DNA of 64,000 bases, taken from positions 1 through 64,000 of the forward strand of contig JAKLIW010000011.1 in the NCBI GenBank assembly GCA_022709425.1, given 5' to 3'. Shown here in pieces: positions 11,594-19,971 of this stretch; position 1 is the first letter of the stretch; every line of letters begins with the position of its first letter. Under the pieces are notes generated by a model. It did not search any database. It was not told the origin of the DNA and saw only the letters and a list, made by a program, of their open reading frames with translations. A program made the position numbers and the translations under genes. Origin of the DNA: a bacterium (GTDB taxonomy: Bacteria > UBP6 > UBA1177 > JAKLFG01).

Positions 11594-12214
11594 ATGCAAA
11601 TAAAAACGCTCGTTATCTGGACGGCGATGACCGGTTCGGCGCTCGCGATGAACCTGACCCGATTCCCGTACCGCCATATCGCCTTTCCGCTACTCTTGCT
11701 TCTTCTGCCTTTTCTCGTTGCCCCGGTACGTGTCCTCGCGGAGCGGATCGCGTGGCCTTCCCGCGGCATCCGCGAACTGTTGCTGCTGTCGGCCGCGATC
11801 ATTGTCCTTTTTCCGCCCGCCTTTTTTCTTTATCATATCATGTGGTTGGGTCATATCGTGGCGATTCCCGCGACGACGGCGCTCGTCGATGCCGCGGTAA
11901 AAAGCCTGATGCTCGCCCTTACCGCGGCACTCCCCGAGGAATTTTTTTTCCGCGGCTGGCTACAGGAGACGGCGCTCGCCCGACATAACAAGCCGACGAT
12001 CCTCTTCATCAGCCGCAAGAACCTTTTTTCGAGCGCGCTTTTCGGCGCCGCGCACGGTATCGCGTTCCTCAATCCGCTTTCGGCCGCGACCTTCTTCCCC
12101 TCGCTCCTGTTCGGCTGGCTCACCGAACGGAGCGACGGCAGTATCGCTCCGTCAATCATCCTGCATGCGGTATCGAATTTAGTGCTTTTCATCCTGCTTT
12201 CCTTTATCAGTTGA
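11594..12214 (+). CDS. CPBP-family intramembrane protease (glutamic type)
   Basis: 206 residues, mostly hydrophobic with about six membrane helices. The CPBP/Rce1 motifs are complete: EEFFFRG (E115, E116, R120), FGAAHG (His154) and LHAVSN (His191, Asn195). Such proteases cleave prenylated or C-terminally sorted proteins in the membrane; in Myxococcota and relatives related enzymes process C-terminal surface-sorting tails. No sorting-tail substrate is evident next to it. The start has only a weak ribosome-binding site (GGCGGT). It sits between a divergent sensor gene and the FKBP lipoprotein gene, which has its own promoter. Confidence 0.85.
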   Translation: MQIKTLVIWTAMTGSALAMNLTRFPYRHIAFPLLLLLLPFLVAPVRVLAERIAWPSRGIRELLLLSAAIIVLFPPAFFLYHIMWLGHIVAIPATTALVDAAVKSLMLALTAALPEEFFFRGWLQETALARHNKPTILFISRKNLFSSALFGAAHGIAFLNPLSAATFFPSLLFGWLTERSDGSIAPSIILHAVSNLVLFILLSFIS

Positions 12215-12219
12215 TTTAA

Positions 12220-12248
12220 TTGCAAACGGTCTTCCTTTCTGCTAGAGT
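12220..12248 (+). promoter_or_regulatory. candidate promoter for FKBP lipoprotein
   Basis: TTGCAA (12220-12225), 17-bp spacer, TAGAGT (12243-12248), followed by a leader of about 30 bases with GAGGGGAG before the ATG at 12282. Confidence 0.55.
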
Positions 12249-12281
12249 CGCCGCGTTATTAGCTACGAGGGGAGTAACCTC

Positions 12282-13049
12282 ATGAAAAAGTTCGTGTGTA
12301 TCTGCGTTGCGGTTGCGGCGCTTATGATTGCCTGCCAGAAGGGCGGCGAGCCGGTCAAAAAGGAATTGACCAAGGAAGATCTCAAGACCCAGATGGATAA
12401 GGTCAGCTACGGCATCGGCCTTGATATGGGCAAGAATTTCAAGAAGAACGAGATGGCTATCAATCTCGACCTGTTCATCAAAGGAACCAAGGACGGTCTC
12501 GCCGGCACCGGATATCTCATGAACGATGAAGAGTTCCGTACCGCAATGATGGAATTTCAGCAGGACATGATGAAGAAAATGCAGGAAGGCAACACCAAGA
12601 AAGCGGCCGAGAATCGCGAGAAAGGAAAGAAGTTCCTTGAAGACAACGCGAAACGGCCCGGCGTCAAAGTGACCGAGAGCGGCCTGCAGTACGAAGTGAT
12701 CAAAGAAGGTACCGGCGCTCAACCGAAACCGGAAGAGACCGTTACGGTAAACTATGTCGGCACCCTGACCGACGGCACCGAATTCGATAGCTCCATCAAG
12801 CGCGGCGAGCCGGCGAAGTTCCAGCTGAACCGCGTTATCCCGGGTTGGACCGAGGGCGTGGGCCTGATGAAGGTCGGCGCGAAGTATCGCTTCGTCATCC
12901 CCGATAATCTGGCGTACGGCGAACGGCAGATGGGCGACAAGATAGTTCCCGGCTCGGTCCTCGTGTTCGAGGTCGAACTGCTCGGCGTCGAGAAGAGCCC
13001 CGAAGGCGCCGCCGGCCCGAAGCCGATGCCCAAACCGGTCAAAAAGTAA
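12282..13049 (+). CDS. FKBP-type peptidyl-prolyl isomerase lipoprotein (FkpA/Mip-like)
   Basis: 255 residues. A lipoprotein signal peptide ends in the lipobox LMIAC (Cys18). An N-terminal dimerisation/linker region of charged helices (25-130) is followed by an FKBP catalytic domain with 'TVTVNYVGTLTDGTEFDSS' (about 152-170), 'VIPGWTEGVGLMKVGAKYRFVIP' and 'LAYGERQMG', all normal for the fold; a Pro/Lys-rich tail ends the protein. Family members act as periplasmic chaperones and proline isomerases for outer-membrane proteins. Lipidation would tether this one to a membrane. Looks complete, with its own promoter and a good ribosome-binding site. Confidence 0.93.
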   Translation: MKKFVCICVAVAALMIACQKGGEPVKKELTKEDLKTQMDKVSYGIGLDMGKNFKKNEMAINLDLFIKGTKDGLAGTGYLMNDEEFRTAMMEFQQDMMKKMQEGNTKKAAENREKGKKFLEDNAKRPGVKVTESGLQYEVIKEGTGAQPKPEETVTVNYVGTLTDGTEFDSSIKRGEPAKFQLNRVIPGWTEGVGLMKVGAKYRFVIPDNLAYGERQMGDKIVPGSVLVFEVELLGVEKSPEGAAGPKPMPKPVKK

Positions 13050-13083
13050 GTCGTCTTTTCCGGAAGATACTTTCTAGAAATTC

Positions 13084-13704
13084 TTAGAACAGATACTTTA
13101 TCGCGACGAATCCCAGTATCAGCAAAACCACAAAGGCCGACGCCAGCAGGTTGAAATACTTGTCGATGAATTTCTTTATCGGTTCGCCGAACAGATAGAT
13201 GAGCGTGCTGACGATGAAGAATCGCGCCGATCGCGAGATGATGGAGGCGAGGACGAAGAGCGGGAAGTTCATCCCGAAGACGCCGCTCGCTATCGTGAAG
13301 ACCTTGTACGGTATCGGGGTGAACCCGGCGATGAGGACCGCCGCGAAGCCGTATTCGTTGTACATCGTCTGCACCTTGGCGAAGATCTCGGGGGTGAAGC
13401 CGGGAATGTAGGAGAAGAAGAAACCCGAAAGCCCCTGCCACAGCGCCATGCCGATGAAATAGCCGAACATGCCGCCGAGCACCGAGGCGACCGAGCAGAC
13501 AAGCGCGAAATAGAACGATTTTTTCGGTTTGCCCATGTTGAGCGCGATGAGCAGCACATCGGGCGGTACCGGGAAGAAACTCGATTCGGCGAACGACAGC
13601 GTCGCGAGGGCCGGGGTTCCGTAGGGGGTCTCGGCCCAGTGAAGGACCCAGTCGTAGAGGCGGCGGACGATGTTCTTTTTCTGCGGGGCGGCTTGTTCGC
13701 TCAT
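13084..13704 (-). CDS. YqaA-type DedA/VTT membrane protein
   Basis: 206 residues with four to five membrane helices and the VTT/SNARE-associated signature: 'ESSFFPVPPDVLLIALNMG' (about 40-58), 'GGMFGYFIG' and 'AGFTPIPYKVFTIASGVFGM' (about 125-144). DedA-superfamily proteins act as lipid scramblases or undecaprenyl-phosphate flippases in the inner membrane; the short YqaA branch is less studied. The ATG overlaps the end of surE (ATGA), so it is translated in the surE unit. AAGGAAAA serves as ribosome-binding site. Confidence 0.88.
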   Translation of the reverse strand: MSEQAAPQKKNIVRRLYDWVLHWAETPYGTPALATLSFAESSFFPVPPDVLLIALNMGKPKKSFYFALVCSVASVLGGMFGYFIGMALWQGLSGFFFSYIPGFTPEIFAKVQTMYNEYGFAAVLIAGFTPIPYKVFTIASGVFGMNFPLFVLASIISRSARFFIVSTLIYLFGEPIKKFIDKYFNLLASAFVVLLILGFVAIKYLF

Positions 13705-14498
13705 GTTTTTTTCCTTAGTCGGTTGAGTGTCTTTTCATCGGTGAAATGCGTGGTGAGCGGCGTTATCGAGACCTCTCCGTCGCGCATCGCGTTGCAGTCG
13801 CTCCCCGGGATATCTTCGAAGCCGAGCTGGTCGCCGCCGATCCAGTAGTAGGGGCGTCCGCGCGGATCCTCGCGTTTGATTATTTGGCCGCCGTAGTTGC
13901 GCTTGCCGAGGCTGGTCCAGCGGATGACGGGCCGTTTTTTCTTGAATGCCGAGACCGGGATATTCACATTGAACAGGCGCGGTGTCTCATAGAGATCGCG
14001 GCCGCCGCAGGCCGCTTCCATGAACGGCAGGATCTTCCCGACGAAGAGATCGGCTGCGGCCTTGAAATAGGGGTCAGGCGCACAAGTTGCCTGACTCCCT
14101 TTGCCGAAGTAGAGAGAGACGGCGATGCTCGTCACGCCGTGGTAGAAACCCTCTATCGCGGCGCAGACGGTGCCGCTGTAGGTGAGGTCGTGGGCGAGAT
14201 TGCCGCCGAGATTGATCCCCGATATCACCAGATCGGGCTTCTGGTGGAGCGGCGCGTCGAAATAGAGTATCACCGCATCGGCCGGCGTCCCGTGGACGGC
14301 GAACCGGTGGTCGGCGAGTTTGCGCGCCCGGAGCGGATCGTGCAGCGTTATCGAGTGGCCGCAGCCGCTTTTTTCGTGGAGCGGCGCCGCAACGGCGTGG
14401 GAGACTCCCTCCGCAGAGAGGCGGTTCTCCAGCGCGGTTATACCGGTGGCATGGATGCCGTCATCGTTGGTGATGAGTATGAAACGGGAGGATATCAT
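13701..14498 (-). CDS. surE: 5'-nucleotidase SurE
   Basis: 265 residues. Family hallmarks: N-terminal LITNDDGI (about 8-15, Asp residues binding the divalent metal), 'PLHEKSGCGHSIT' (about 39-51) and 'VISGINLGGNLAHDLTYSGTVCAA' (about 91-114). SurE hydrolyses nucleoside 5'-monophosphates in the cytoplasm and is linked to stationary-phase survival. Length is usual. The ATG is only seven bases (TTTTTTC) after the CCA of tRNA-Pro and has no Shine-Dalgarno sequence, so the message probably arises by tRNA 3'-end processing and may be translated as a leaderless mRNA. Downstream it is coupled to the YqaA gene. Confidence 0.95.
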   Translation of the reverse strand: MISSRFILITNDDGIHATGITALENRLSAEGVSHAVAAPLHEKSGCGHSITLHDPLRARKLADHRFAVHGTPADAVILYFDAPLHQKPDLVISGINLGGNLAHDLTYSGTVCAAIEGFYHGVTSIAVSLYFGKGSQATCAPDPYFKAAADLFVGKILPFMEAACGGRDLYETPRLFNVNIPVSAFKKKRPVIRWTSLGKRNYGGQIIKREDPRGRPYYWIGGDQLGFEDIPGSDCNAMRDGEVSITPLTTHFTDEKTLNRLRKKT

Positions 14499-14505
14499 GA
14501 AAAAA

Positions 14506-14583
14506 TGGTCGGGATGACTGGATTCGAACCAGCGACCACTTGAACCCCATTCAAGTGCGCTACCCAGACTGCGCTACATCCCG
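14506..14583 (-). tRNA. tRNA-Pro (anticodon GGG)
   Basis: Read on the minus strand: acceptor 5' arm CGGGATG pairs with CATCCCG, the anticodon stem CTTGA/TCAAG encloses a loop with GGG in positions 34-36 followed by G37, and the T-arm contains GGTTCGAATCC. The CCA end (14506-14508) is encoded. It lies between the ihfA-like gene and surE on the same strand. Confidence 0.97.
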
Positions 14584-14602
14584 ACCCGCTCAAAACGCCC
14601 GG

Positions 14603-14893
14603 TTAGGACTTCTTGTTGTTCAGCCGTTCCTTGAGAACTTGGCTGTGATGGAAAGAAACGACCTTTCGCTCACCGATGGTCATGGCATCGCCAGTCTGCG
14701 GATTGCGGCCCTTGCGCTGCCGCTTCTGCTTTATCACGAATTTGCCGAATCCGGAGACCTGAATGTCGCCGTCTTTCGTAAGACCGCTTTTGAGTTCCTC
14801 AAAGAACAGGTCGACCAACTCGGCCGCCTTCTTTTTATCGACTTTCATGTGCTCGTAAGCCATCTCAGCCAATTCGACCTTGGTAATGCTCAT
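14603..14893 (-). CDS. ihfA: IHF-alpha/HU family DNA-bending protein
   Basis: 96 residues from ATG 14893, with a GGGGGG-type ribosome-binding site; the in-frame ATG at 14935 lies inside rplT. The N-terminal helices (TKVELAEMAYEHM), 'DLFFEELKSGLTKDGDIQVSGFGKF' and the beta-arm tip 'RQRKGRNPQTGDAM' containing the intercalating proline are all present. Position after thrS-infC-rpmI-rplT mirrors proteobacterial ihfA, which normally follows pheST; pheST are absent here. HU versus IHF-alpha cannot be decided from sequence alone, so the symbol is tentative. Confidence 0.85.
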   Translation of the reverse strand: MSITKVELAEMAYEHMKVDKKKAAELVDLFFEELKSGLTKDGDIQVSGFGKFVIKQKRQRKGRNPQTGDAMTIGERKVVSFHHSQVLKERLNNKKS

Positions 14894-14909
14894 GGTTTCC
14901 CCCCTATGG

Positions 14910-15260
14910 TTATGCCGCTGCTTTCGCCGTTTCAACGATCTTGTCGAACGCCTTGGGATCTTCCATCGCCATATGGGCGAGGAGTTTCCGGTCGATCTCT
15001 ACCTTCGCCTTGCCGAGAAGATTGATGAAGACGCTGTAGGAAAGTCCGCGTTCACGGACCGCCGCGTTGATCCGCATGATCCACAGGGCGCGGAAATCGC
15101 GTTTCTTCAGCTTTCTACTGACGTAGTTGAACGCCCAGCCGCGCTCCACCGTTTCTCGGGCGACCTTGAAGGTCCTTGCCCGCCGGGAATAATTGCCCCG
15201 TGCGGCCTTGAGTATCTCTTTTCTCCGTCTACGGGCCTTGAATCCTTTTTTGACGCGCAT
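14910..15260 (-). CDS. rplT: 50S ribosomal protein L20
   Basis: 116 residues, starting [17 protein letters not shown], the very basic N-terminal tail of L20, followed by '[22 protein letters not shown]' in the globular part. L20 is an early assembly protein for the large subunit and in several bacteria represses its own operon through leader RNA. Fourteen bases separate it from rpmI and sixteen from the ihfA-like gene. Normal length, no anomalies. Confidence 0.98.
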   Translation of the reverse strand: MRVKKGFKARRRRKEILKAARGNYSRRARTFKVARETVERGWAFNYVSRKLKKRDFRALWIMRINAAVRERGLSYSVFINLLGKAKVEIDRKLLAHMAMEDPKAFDKIVETAKAAA

Positions 15261-15274
15261 TCTCTATCTCCTTC

Positions 15275-15472
15275 TTACAGATGCGGAAGCATTCTCTGGA
15301 CCTGTTTCACACTGCCCGGGTCCACCGCGACATCCTGACGCAGGTTCCGTTTCCGTTTTTTCGATTTTTTGGTAAGGATATGGCTTTTGCAGGCATGCCA
15401 TCTCATTAGCTTACCGGTCCCCGATTTCTTGAACCGTTTCGAGGCGGCCTTGACGGTCTTCATTTTCACCAT
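15275..15472 (-). CDS. rpmI: 50S ribosomal protein L35
   Basis: 65 residues, [15 protein letters not shown] start and a lysine/arginine-rich body with '[16 protein letters not shown]', typical of L35. Sits in the canonical infC-rpmI-rplT order, fifteen bases after infC. Normal length. Confidence 0.97.
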   Translation of the reverse strand: MVKMKTVKAASKRFKKSGTGKLMRWHACKSHILTKKSKKRKRNLRQDVAVDPGSVKQVQRMLPHL

Positions 15473-15487
15473 AAGAAACTCCTTTCC

Positions 15488-16021
15488 TCAATTCTTGGAT
15501 GACAGCATGACCGTCATCCGTCTATTTTTGATAATGGTATCTTTCTCGACCTGCATAGCCTCTTCGCCACCCAACTCGGTGATGATGAAGTTGATGTTCG
15601 CCAGAGCGTTGTCGACGAACATCGCTTCGCGGCCGCGGAAAAAGACAGTAAGCTTTATCTTGCATCCTTCAGCGAGGAACTCTTTGGCCTGCCGCACCTT
15701 GACCATAAGGTCGTGAGTGTCGGTGTTGGGGCGTATCTTAAGCTCTTTGACCTCGATGACCGTCTGTTTCTTCTTGACCTCTTTTGCCTTCTTTTTCATC
15801 ATATAGAGATGTTTGCCGAAGTCCATGATCTTGCAGACCGGCGGCACGGTGGCGGGGGAGACGCAGACCAGATCGAGCCCGTAGGAGGCCGCCTTGTCGA
15901 TGGCGTCGCGCTTGGCGAGGACGCCGAGCATCTCGCCTTCCGGAGAGATGACGCGCATCTCGCGGAAGGGAATGAATTCGTTGACCATGTTGTCGGCGTT
16001 CTTTTCGGGAGCGATCGTCAT
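15488..16021 (-). CDS. infC: translation initiation factor IF-3
   Basis: 177 residues from the ATG at 16021, which overlaps the thrS stop (TGATG). The N-domain begins 'NMVNEFIPFREMRVI', the lysine-rich linker is 'MMKKKAKEVKKKQ', and the C-domain has 'KELKIRPNTDTHDLMVKVRQAKEFLAEG', all classic IF-3. The best Shine-Dalgarno (GAGGAGG) is twelve bases upstream, rather far; many infC genes use rare AUU starts for autoregulation, but here an ATG is available and coupled to thrS. IF-3 binds the 30S subunit and checks start-codon pairing. Confidence 0.96.
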   Translation of the reverse strand: MTIAPEKNADNMVNEFIPFREMRVISPEGEMLGVLAKRDAIDKAASYGLDLVCVSPATVPPVCKIMDFGKHLYMMKKKAKEVKKKQTVIEVKELKIRPNTDTHDLMVKVRQAKEFLAEGCKIKLTVFFRGREAMFVDNALANINFIITELGGEEAMQVEKDTIIKNRRMTVMLSSKN

Positions 16022-17934
16022 CAGAAGTACTGTCCTCCTCGGTTCTCGTGGTTCACCTGTTCCACGAAGGCGTCGAGCCGCATCTCGACCTGCTCTCCGT
16101 TCCGTATCCGCACCGACACCGTCTCGAGCGACTCTTCCTTGTCGCCGACGACGATGATGTACGGCGTCTTTTCGACCACCCATTCGCGGACCTTGTAGCC
16201 CGTTTTCTCGTTGCGGCGGTCGACGAGAACGCGAATATTACTGGCTTTCAGCCGATTTTCAAGTTTTTCCGCGATCTCATGATGGCGGTCGGTCACCGGC
16301 ACCAGCACCACCTGTGTCGGGGCGAGCCAGACCGGGAAGGCACCCTTGAAGTGTTCGATGAGGACGCCGAAGAACCGCTCAAGCGAGCCCATCAGCGCGC
16401 GGTGGAGCATGATGGGGCGGTGCTCCGCGCCGTCGGCGCCGGTATAGGAAAGATCGAACCGTTCCGGAAGGTTGAAGTCAACCTGTATCGTGGAAAGTTG
16501 CCATTCGCGGCCGATGGCGTCGGTCACCGCGATATCTATCTTCGGGCCGTAGAAGGCACCGTCGCCCGGATTGATCTGATAGGGAAGCCCCGACCGCTTG
16601 AGCGCCGCTTCGAGCGCCGCTTCGGCCTTGTCCCACACGGCGATGTCGCCCACCAATTTCTTCTCGGGGCGTGTCGACAGATAGACCTTGAACTGCTCGA
16701 AATCGTAGGCGCGCAGGATGTGGAGCGAGAAATCGAGCACGCGGCTTATCTCGTCGTCCAGCTGGTCGATGCGGCAGAACAGGTGGGCGTCGTCCTGCGT
16801 GAAACCGCGGACCCGTTTGAGCCCGTTGAGCGCCCCCGACAGTTCATAGCGGTAGACCGTCCCCAGTTCGGCCCAGCGCACCGGGAATTCGCGGTAACTC
16901 CACTTCTTCCTCTTATATACCTGCACGTGGAAAGGGCAGTTCATCGGCTTGACGTAATAATTCTCGCCGTCGATGTCCATCGGGCTGTACATCCCTTCTT
17001 TGTAGAAATCGAGATGCCCGCTCGTTTCCCACAGGTGGCTACGGCCGATGTGCGGTGTATAGATGAGTTGGTAGCCGTGACGGTAATGTTCGCGCCGCCA
17101 GAAATTCTCGATGACGGTGCGGACGATGCCCCCCTTCGGTGTCCAGAGCGCGAGCCCCATGCCGATCTCATCGGTCATGGTGTAGAGATCGAGTTCGGGG
17201 CCGATCTTGCGGTGGTCGCGTTCGCGCGCCTCCTCAATCAGCTTGAGGTGCTCGTCGAGTTGCTTCTTGTCGGAGAAGGCGGTGCCGTAGATACGCTGGA
17301 GCATCTTGTTCTTCGAATCGCCCCGCCAGTAGGCCCCGGCGACCGAGAGTATCTTGTGCGCCTTGACAAGCCCCGTGTCAGGGAGATGCGGACCGCGGCA
17401 TAGATCGGTGAATTTCCCGTGCGTGTAAAGCGATACGACCTGCGCGCCGAGGTCCTGAATGATCTCCACTTTATAGTTCTCGCCGAGGTCGCGGAACATC
17501 TTTATCGCCTCGTCGGCGGTTACTTCGCGGCGGGCGAAGGGTTGTTTCGCCTTGATGATCTCGGCCATCTTCGCCTCGATCTTCTCGAGATCATCAGCGG
17601 TGAAACGGTGATCGGAATCGAAATCGTAGTAGAATCCGGTATCAATCGCGGGGCCGATGGTCACCTTGGTGCCGGGAAATAATTGCGTCACCGCGTCGGC
17701 CATGATGTGCGAGGCCGAATGGCGGATTATATCGAGTCCTTCGGGCGACGATGAGGTCACGACCACGAGGTTCCCCTCTTCGACCGGGGAGGCGACATCC
17801 TTCATCGCGTCGCCGATCTTGACGGCCAGCGCGTTCTTGGCGAGTCCCTGCCCGATCTCGCGGGCGATGAAATCGCGCCAACTTTCGCCGGGTTTCGCCT
17901 CTTTTTGGGAACCGTCGGGAAGTATCACGAACAT
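16021..17934 (-). CDS. thrS: threonine--tRNA ligase
   Basis: 637 residues with all domains in order: TGS (1-62), second additional editing domain with 'HSASHIMADAV' and 'CRGPHLPDTG' (about 75-225), class II catalytic core with zinc ligands in 'MNCPFHVQVY', 'GTVYRYELSGALNGLKRVRGFTQDDAH' and 'IMLHRALMGSLERF', and the C-terminal anticodon-binding domain (about 530-637). Charges tRNA-Thr. First protein gene of the thrS-infC-rpmI-rplT-ihfA block, 29 bases after tRNA-Val; AAGG provides the ribosome-binding site. No T-box or other leader is seen, so it likely shares the tRNA promoter. Confidence 0.98.
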   Translation of the reverse strand: MFVILPDGSQKEAKPGESWRDFIAREIGQGLAKNALAVKIGDAMKDVASPVEEGNLVVVTSSSPEGLDIIRHSASHIMADAVTQLFPGTKVTIGPAIDTGFYYDFDSDHRFTADDLEKIEAKMAEIIKAKQPFARREVTADEAIKMFRDLGENYKVEIIQDLGAQVVSLYTHGKFTDLCRGPHLPDTGLVKAHKILSVAGAYWRGDSKNKMLQRIYGTAFSDKKQLDEHLKLIEEARERDHRKIGPELDLYTMTDEIGMGLALWTPKGGIVRTVIENFWRREHYRHGYQLIYTPHIGRSHLWETSGHLDFYKEGMYSPMDIDGENYYVKPMNCPFHVQVYKRKKWSYREFPVRWAELGTVYRYELSGALNGLKRVRGFTQDDAHLFCRIDQLDDEISRVLDFSLHILRAYDFEQFKVYLSTRPEKKLVGDIAVWDKAEAALEAALKRSGLPYQINPGDGAFYGPKIDIAVTDAIGREWQLSTIQVDFNLPERFDLSYTGADGAEHRPIMLHRALMGSLERFFGVLIEHFKGAFPVWLAPTQVVLVPVTDRHHEIAEKLENRLKASNIRVLVDRRNEKTGYKVREWVVEKTPYIIVVGDKEESLETVSVRIRNGEQVEMRLDAFVEQVNHENRGGQYF

Positions 17935-17963
17935 GTCAAAACCTTACGGCAAAAAAAAAGATA

Positions 17964-18039
17964 TGGTAGGCCCGAGAGGGTTCGAACCTCTGACCCCCGC
18001 TACGTCAAAGCGGTGCTCTCCCAATTGAGCTACGAGCCC
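17964..18039 (-). tRNA. tRNA-Val (anticodon GAC)
   Basis: Minus strand: acceptor arm begins GGGCTCG, D-arm GCTCAATTGGGAGAGC, anticodon stem CCGCT/AGCGG around a loop with GAC, T-arm GAGGTTCGAACCCTC, and an encoded CCA (17964-17966). It is the first gene of the thrS block, with a near-perfect promoter just upstream. Confidence 0.97.
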
Positions 18040-18063
18040 ACATATCCAAAACAAGCGAGCGGA

Positions 18064-18091
18064 TTTATAGCCGAAAGTTCCTCCTTGTCAA
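18064..18091 (-). promoter_or_regulatory. near-consensus promoter of the tRNA-Val/thrS operon
   Basis: On the minus strand TTGACA (18091-18086), 16-bp spacer, TATAAA (18069-18064). The predicted start is near 18,057, about 18 bases before the tRNA-Val 5' end. Confidence 0.88.
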
Positions 18092-18171
18092 ACTTTTTTT
18101 TCCTTTTGCTGAAAAACATGCTACAAATCGCTGGTCTGTGCGTATCGTTCACATACTAGAGAGAGGAGATC

Positions 18172-19428
18172 ATGGGAAAGACATTCGCCGAAAAGATCTT
18201 TTCATTAAAGACGGGAAAAGACCTGCGCGCCGGCGCCATCGTGATGGTGAAGCCCGATTTCGTGCTCACCCACGACAATTCGTCGGCCATTCTGAGCACC
18301 TTTAAGAAAATGGGCGGCAAAAAGGTCGCCGATCCGAAGCAACTGCTCATCGTGCTCGATCACATCGTTCCGGCCAATGATGAAAAAGCGGCCACCAACC
18401 ATCAGAAGACGCGCCAGTTCGTCGCCGAACAGAAACTGCCCCATTTCTATGAGGGCGGTCGCGGCATCTGCCATCAGGTCGCGGTCGAGGAGGGCTTCGC
18501 GCGTCCCGGCGCTTTTATCTGCGGCAGCGATTCGCACACTACCACCTACGGCGCGCTCGGCGCCTTCTCAACCGGCATCGGCCGCAGCGAGGCGGCCGGC
18601 ATCTGGGCGACCGGCGAGATATGGCTCAAGGTCCCCGAATCGATGAAGGTGGTCCTCAAAGGCAAACCAAAGAAATGGGTGACGGCCAAGGATGTGGTGC
18701 TTCACATCGCCGGAAAGATCGGCGCCGACGGTGCACTCTACTACTCGATGGAATTCTCGGGCGACTATATCGATAACTGTTCCATCGCCGATCGGCTCGT
18801 CTTCACCAACATGTCGGTCGAACTCGGCGCGAAGAACGGCTGGATGGCTCCCGACAAAAAGGCGTTCGACTACCTCGCGGTGCACGGCGTGAAAAAAGAA
18901 GATTGCACCGTCATCCTTCCCGACGCCGACGCGGTCTACGCCGAAACGCTCGAGATCGATGTCGCGAAGATAGAGCCGCTCGTCGCGGCGCCCCACTCGG
19001 TCGATCTCGTGAAGACGGTCGTCGAATCGACGGCGGTCAAGGCCGATCAGGTGCTCATCGGCACCTGCACCAACGGCCGTATCGAGGATCTCCGTCAGGC
19101 GGCCGAGATACTCAAAGGGCGCAAGGTCGCCAAGGGAACGCGGCTGCTCGTCCTCCCGGCGTCGAGCGAGGTCTACATTCAGGCGGCCGACGAAGGACTG
19201 CTCAAGATATTCGTGCAGGCAGGCGGCATCGTCCTCAACCCCGGCTGCGGTCCGTGCCTCGGTGCCCATCAGGGGATCATGGCACCCAACGAGATCACCG
19301 TCTCGACGGCGAACCGCAACTTCAAGGGACGGATGGGCTGCAATACGTCCTTCATCTACCTCGCGTCGCCCTACACCGCAGCCGCCACCGCGGTGAAAGG
19401 AACCATCGCGACCCCCGACATGCTGTAA
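18172..19428 (+). CDS. leuC: 3-isopropylmalate dehydratase/homoaconitase-family large subunit
   Basis: 418 residues, the length of the short (methanogen/anaerobe-type) LeuC-HacA branch. Cysteines for the 4Fe-4S cluster are in GTCTNGR (about 300) and NPGCGPCLG (about 360), and 'GSDSHTTTYGALGAFSTGIG' (about 121-140) is the aconitase-family active-site segment. With its small-subunit partner twelve bases downstream it would isomerise a 2- or 3-hydroxy dicarboxylic acid by dehydration and rehydration. No leuA/leuB lie nearby, and related enzymes act on homoaconitate, citramalate-type acids or 2,3-dimethylmalate, so the symbol gives family only. The ribosome-binding site is GAGAGGAG. Confidence 0.88.
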   Translation: MGKTFAEKIFSLKTGKDLRAGAIVMVKPDFVLTHDNSSAILSTFKKMGGKKVADPKQLLIVLDHIVPANDEKAATNHQKTRQFVAEQKLPHFYEGGRGICHQVAVEEGFARPGAFICGSDSHTTTYGALGAFSTGIGRSEAAGIWATGEIWLKVPESMKVVLKGKPKKWVTAKDVVLHIAGKIGADGALYYSMEFSGDYIDNCSIADRLVFTNMSVELGAKNGWMAPDKKAFDYLAVHGVKKEDCTVILPDADAVYAETLEIDVAKIEPLVAAPHSVDLVKTVVESTAVKADQVLIGTCTNGRIEDLRQAAEILKGRKVAKGTRLLVLPASSEVYIQAADEGLLKIFVQAGGIVLNPGCGPCLGAHQGIMAPNEITVSTANRNFKGRMGCNTSFIYLASPYTAAATAVKGTIATPDML

Positions 19429-19440
19429 AGGAGGCATACC

Positions 19441-19947
19441 ATGGCTATTATAACCGGCAAAGCGTTCGTCTACGGCGACAATGTGAACACCGATGTCATC
19501 TTCCCCGGCAAGTACACCTACTCGGTGACCGATCCGAAAGAGATCGCCGCGCACACTATGGAAGATGAGGATCCCGCCTTCGTCAAGGAGATGAAGCCGG
19601 GCGACATCCTCGTCGCGGGCAAGAACTTCGGCTGCGGCTCGTCGCGCGAACAGGCGGCGTTCTGCTTCAAGTACCTCGGCCTGGGCGCCATCGTCGCCGA
19701 GAGCTATTCGCGCATCTACTACCGTAACTGCATCAACGCGGGGCTCCTTGCCGTCGAGGTGAAAGGACTCGCGGGCAAGGTGAAGCGCGGCGACACCGTG
19801 ACCATCGACACCGACAAGGGGACGGTGAAGTTCCCCGACGGCTCGCAGGCGACCTTCGCGCCGCTCCCGCCCGAGATAGAAGGGATCATGAAAGCGGGGG
19901 GACTTGACGAGTTCATCGCTGAGAAGCTCAAGAAAATGAACGGATAA
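19441..19947 (+). CDS. leuD: 3-isopropylmalate dehydratase/homoaconitase-family small subunit
   Basis: 168 residues, the swivel domain of the two-subunit aconitase-like enzyme. 'NVNTDVIFPGKYTY' (about 14-27) aligns with the loop that sets substrate specificity in LeuD/HacB proteins and reads KYTY, not the YLRT-type sequence usual for isopropylmalate isomerase. 'GKNFGCGSSREQAAF' (about 60-74) binds substrate carboxylate. AAGGAGG precedes the ATG. Followed 24 bases later by lpdA, so the three probably form one unit, possibly linking a 2-oxoacid chain-extension or branched-acid route to lipoamide chemistry; this is inference. Confidence 0.87.
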   Translation: MAIITGKAFVYGDNVNTDVIFPGKYTYSVTDPKEIAAHTMEDEDPAFVKEMKPGDILVAGKNFGCGSSREQAAFCFKYLGLGAIVAESYSRIYYRNCINAGLLAVEVKGLAGKVKRGDTVTIDTDKGTVKFPDGSQATFAPLPPEIEGIMKAGGLDEFIAEKLKKMNG

Positions 19948-19971
19948 TTCAACAACAGGACCACACACATC

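Noticed and set aside
18092..18171. T-box or other riboswitch upstream of leuC
   Set aside because: The 80-bp gap is AT-rich but shows no stem series or specifier-like loop, and no convincing promoter hexamer pair could be picked for leuC.
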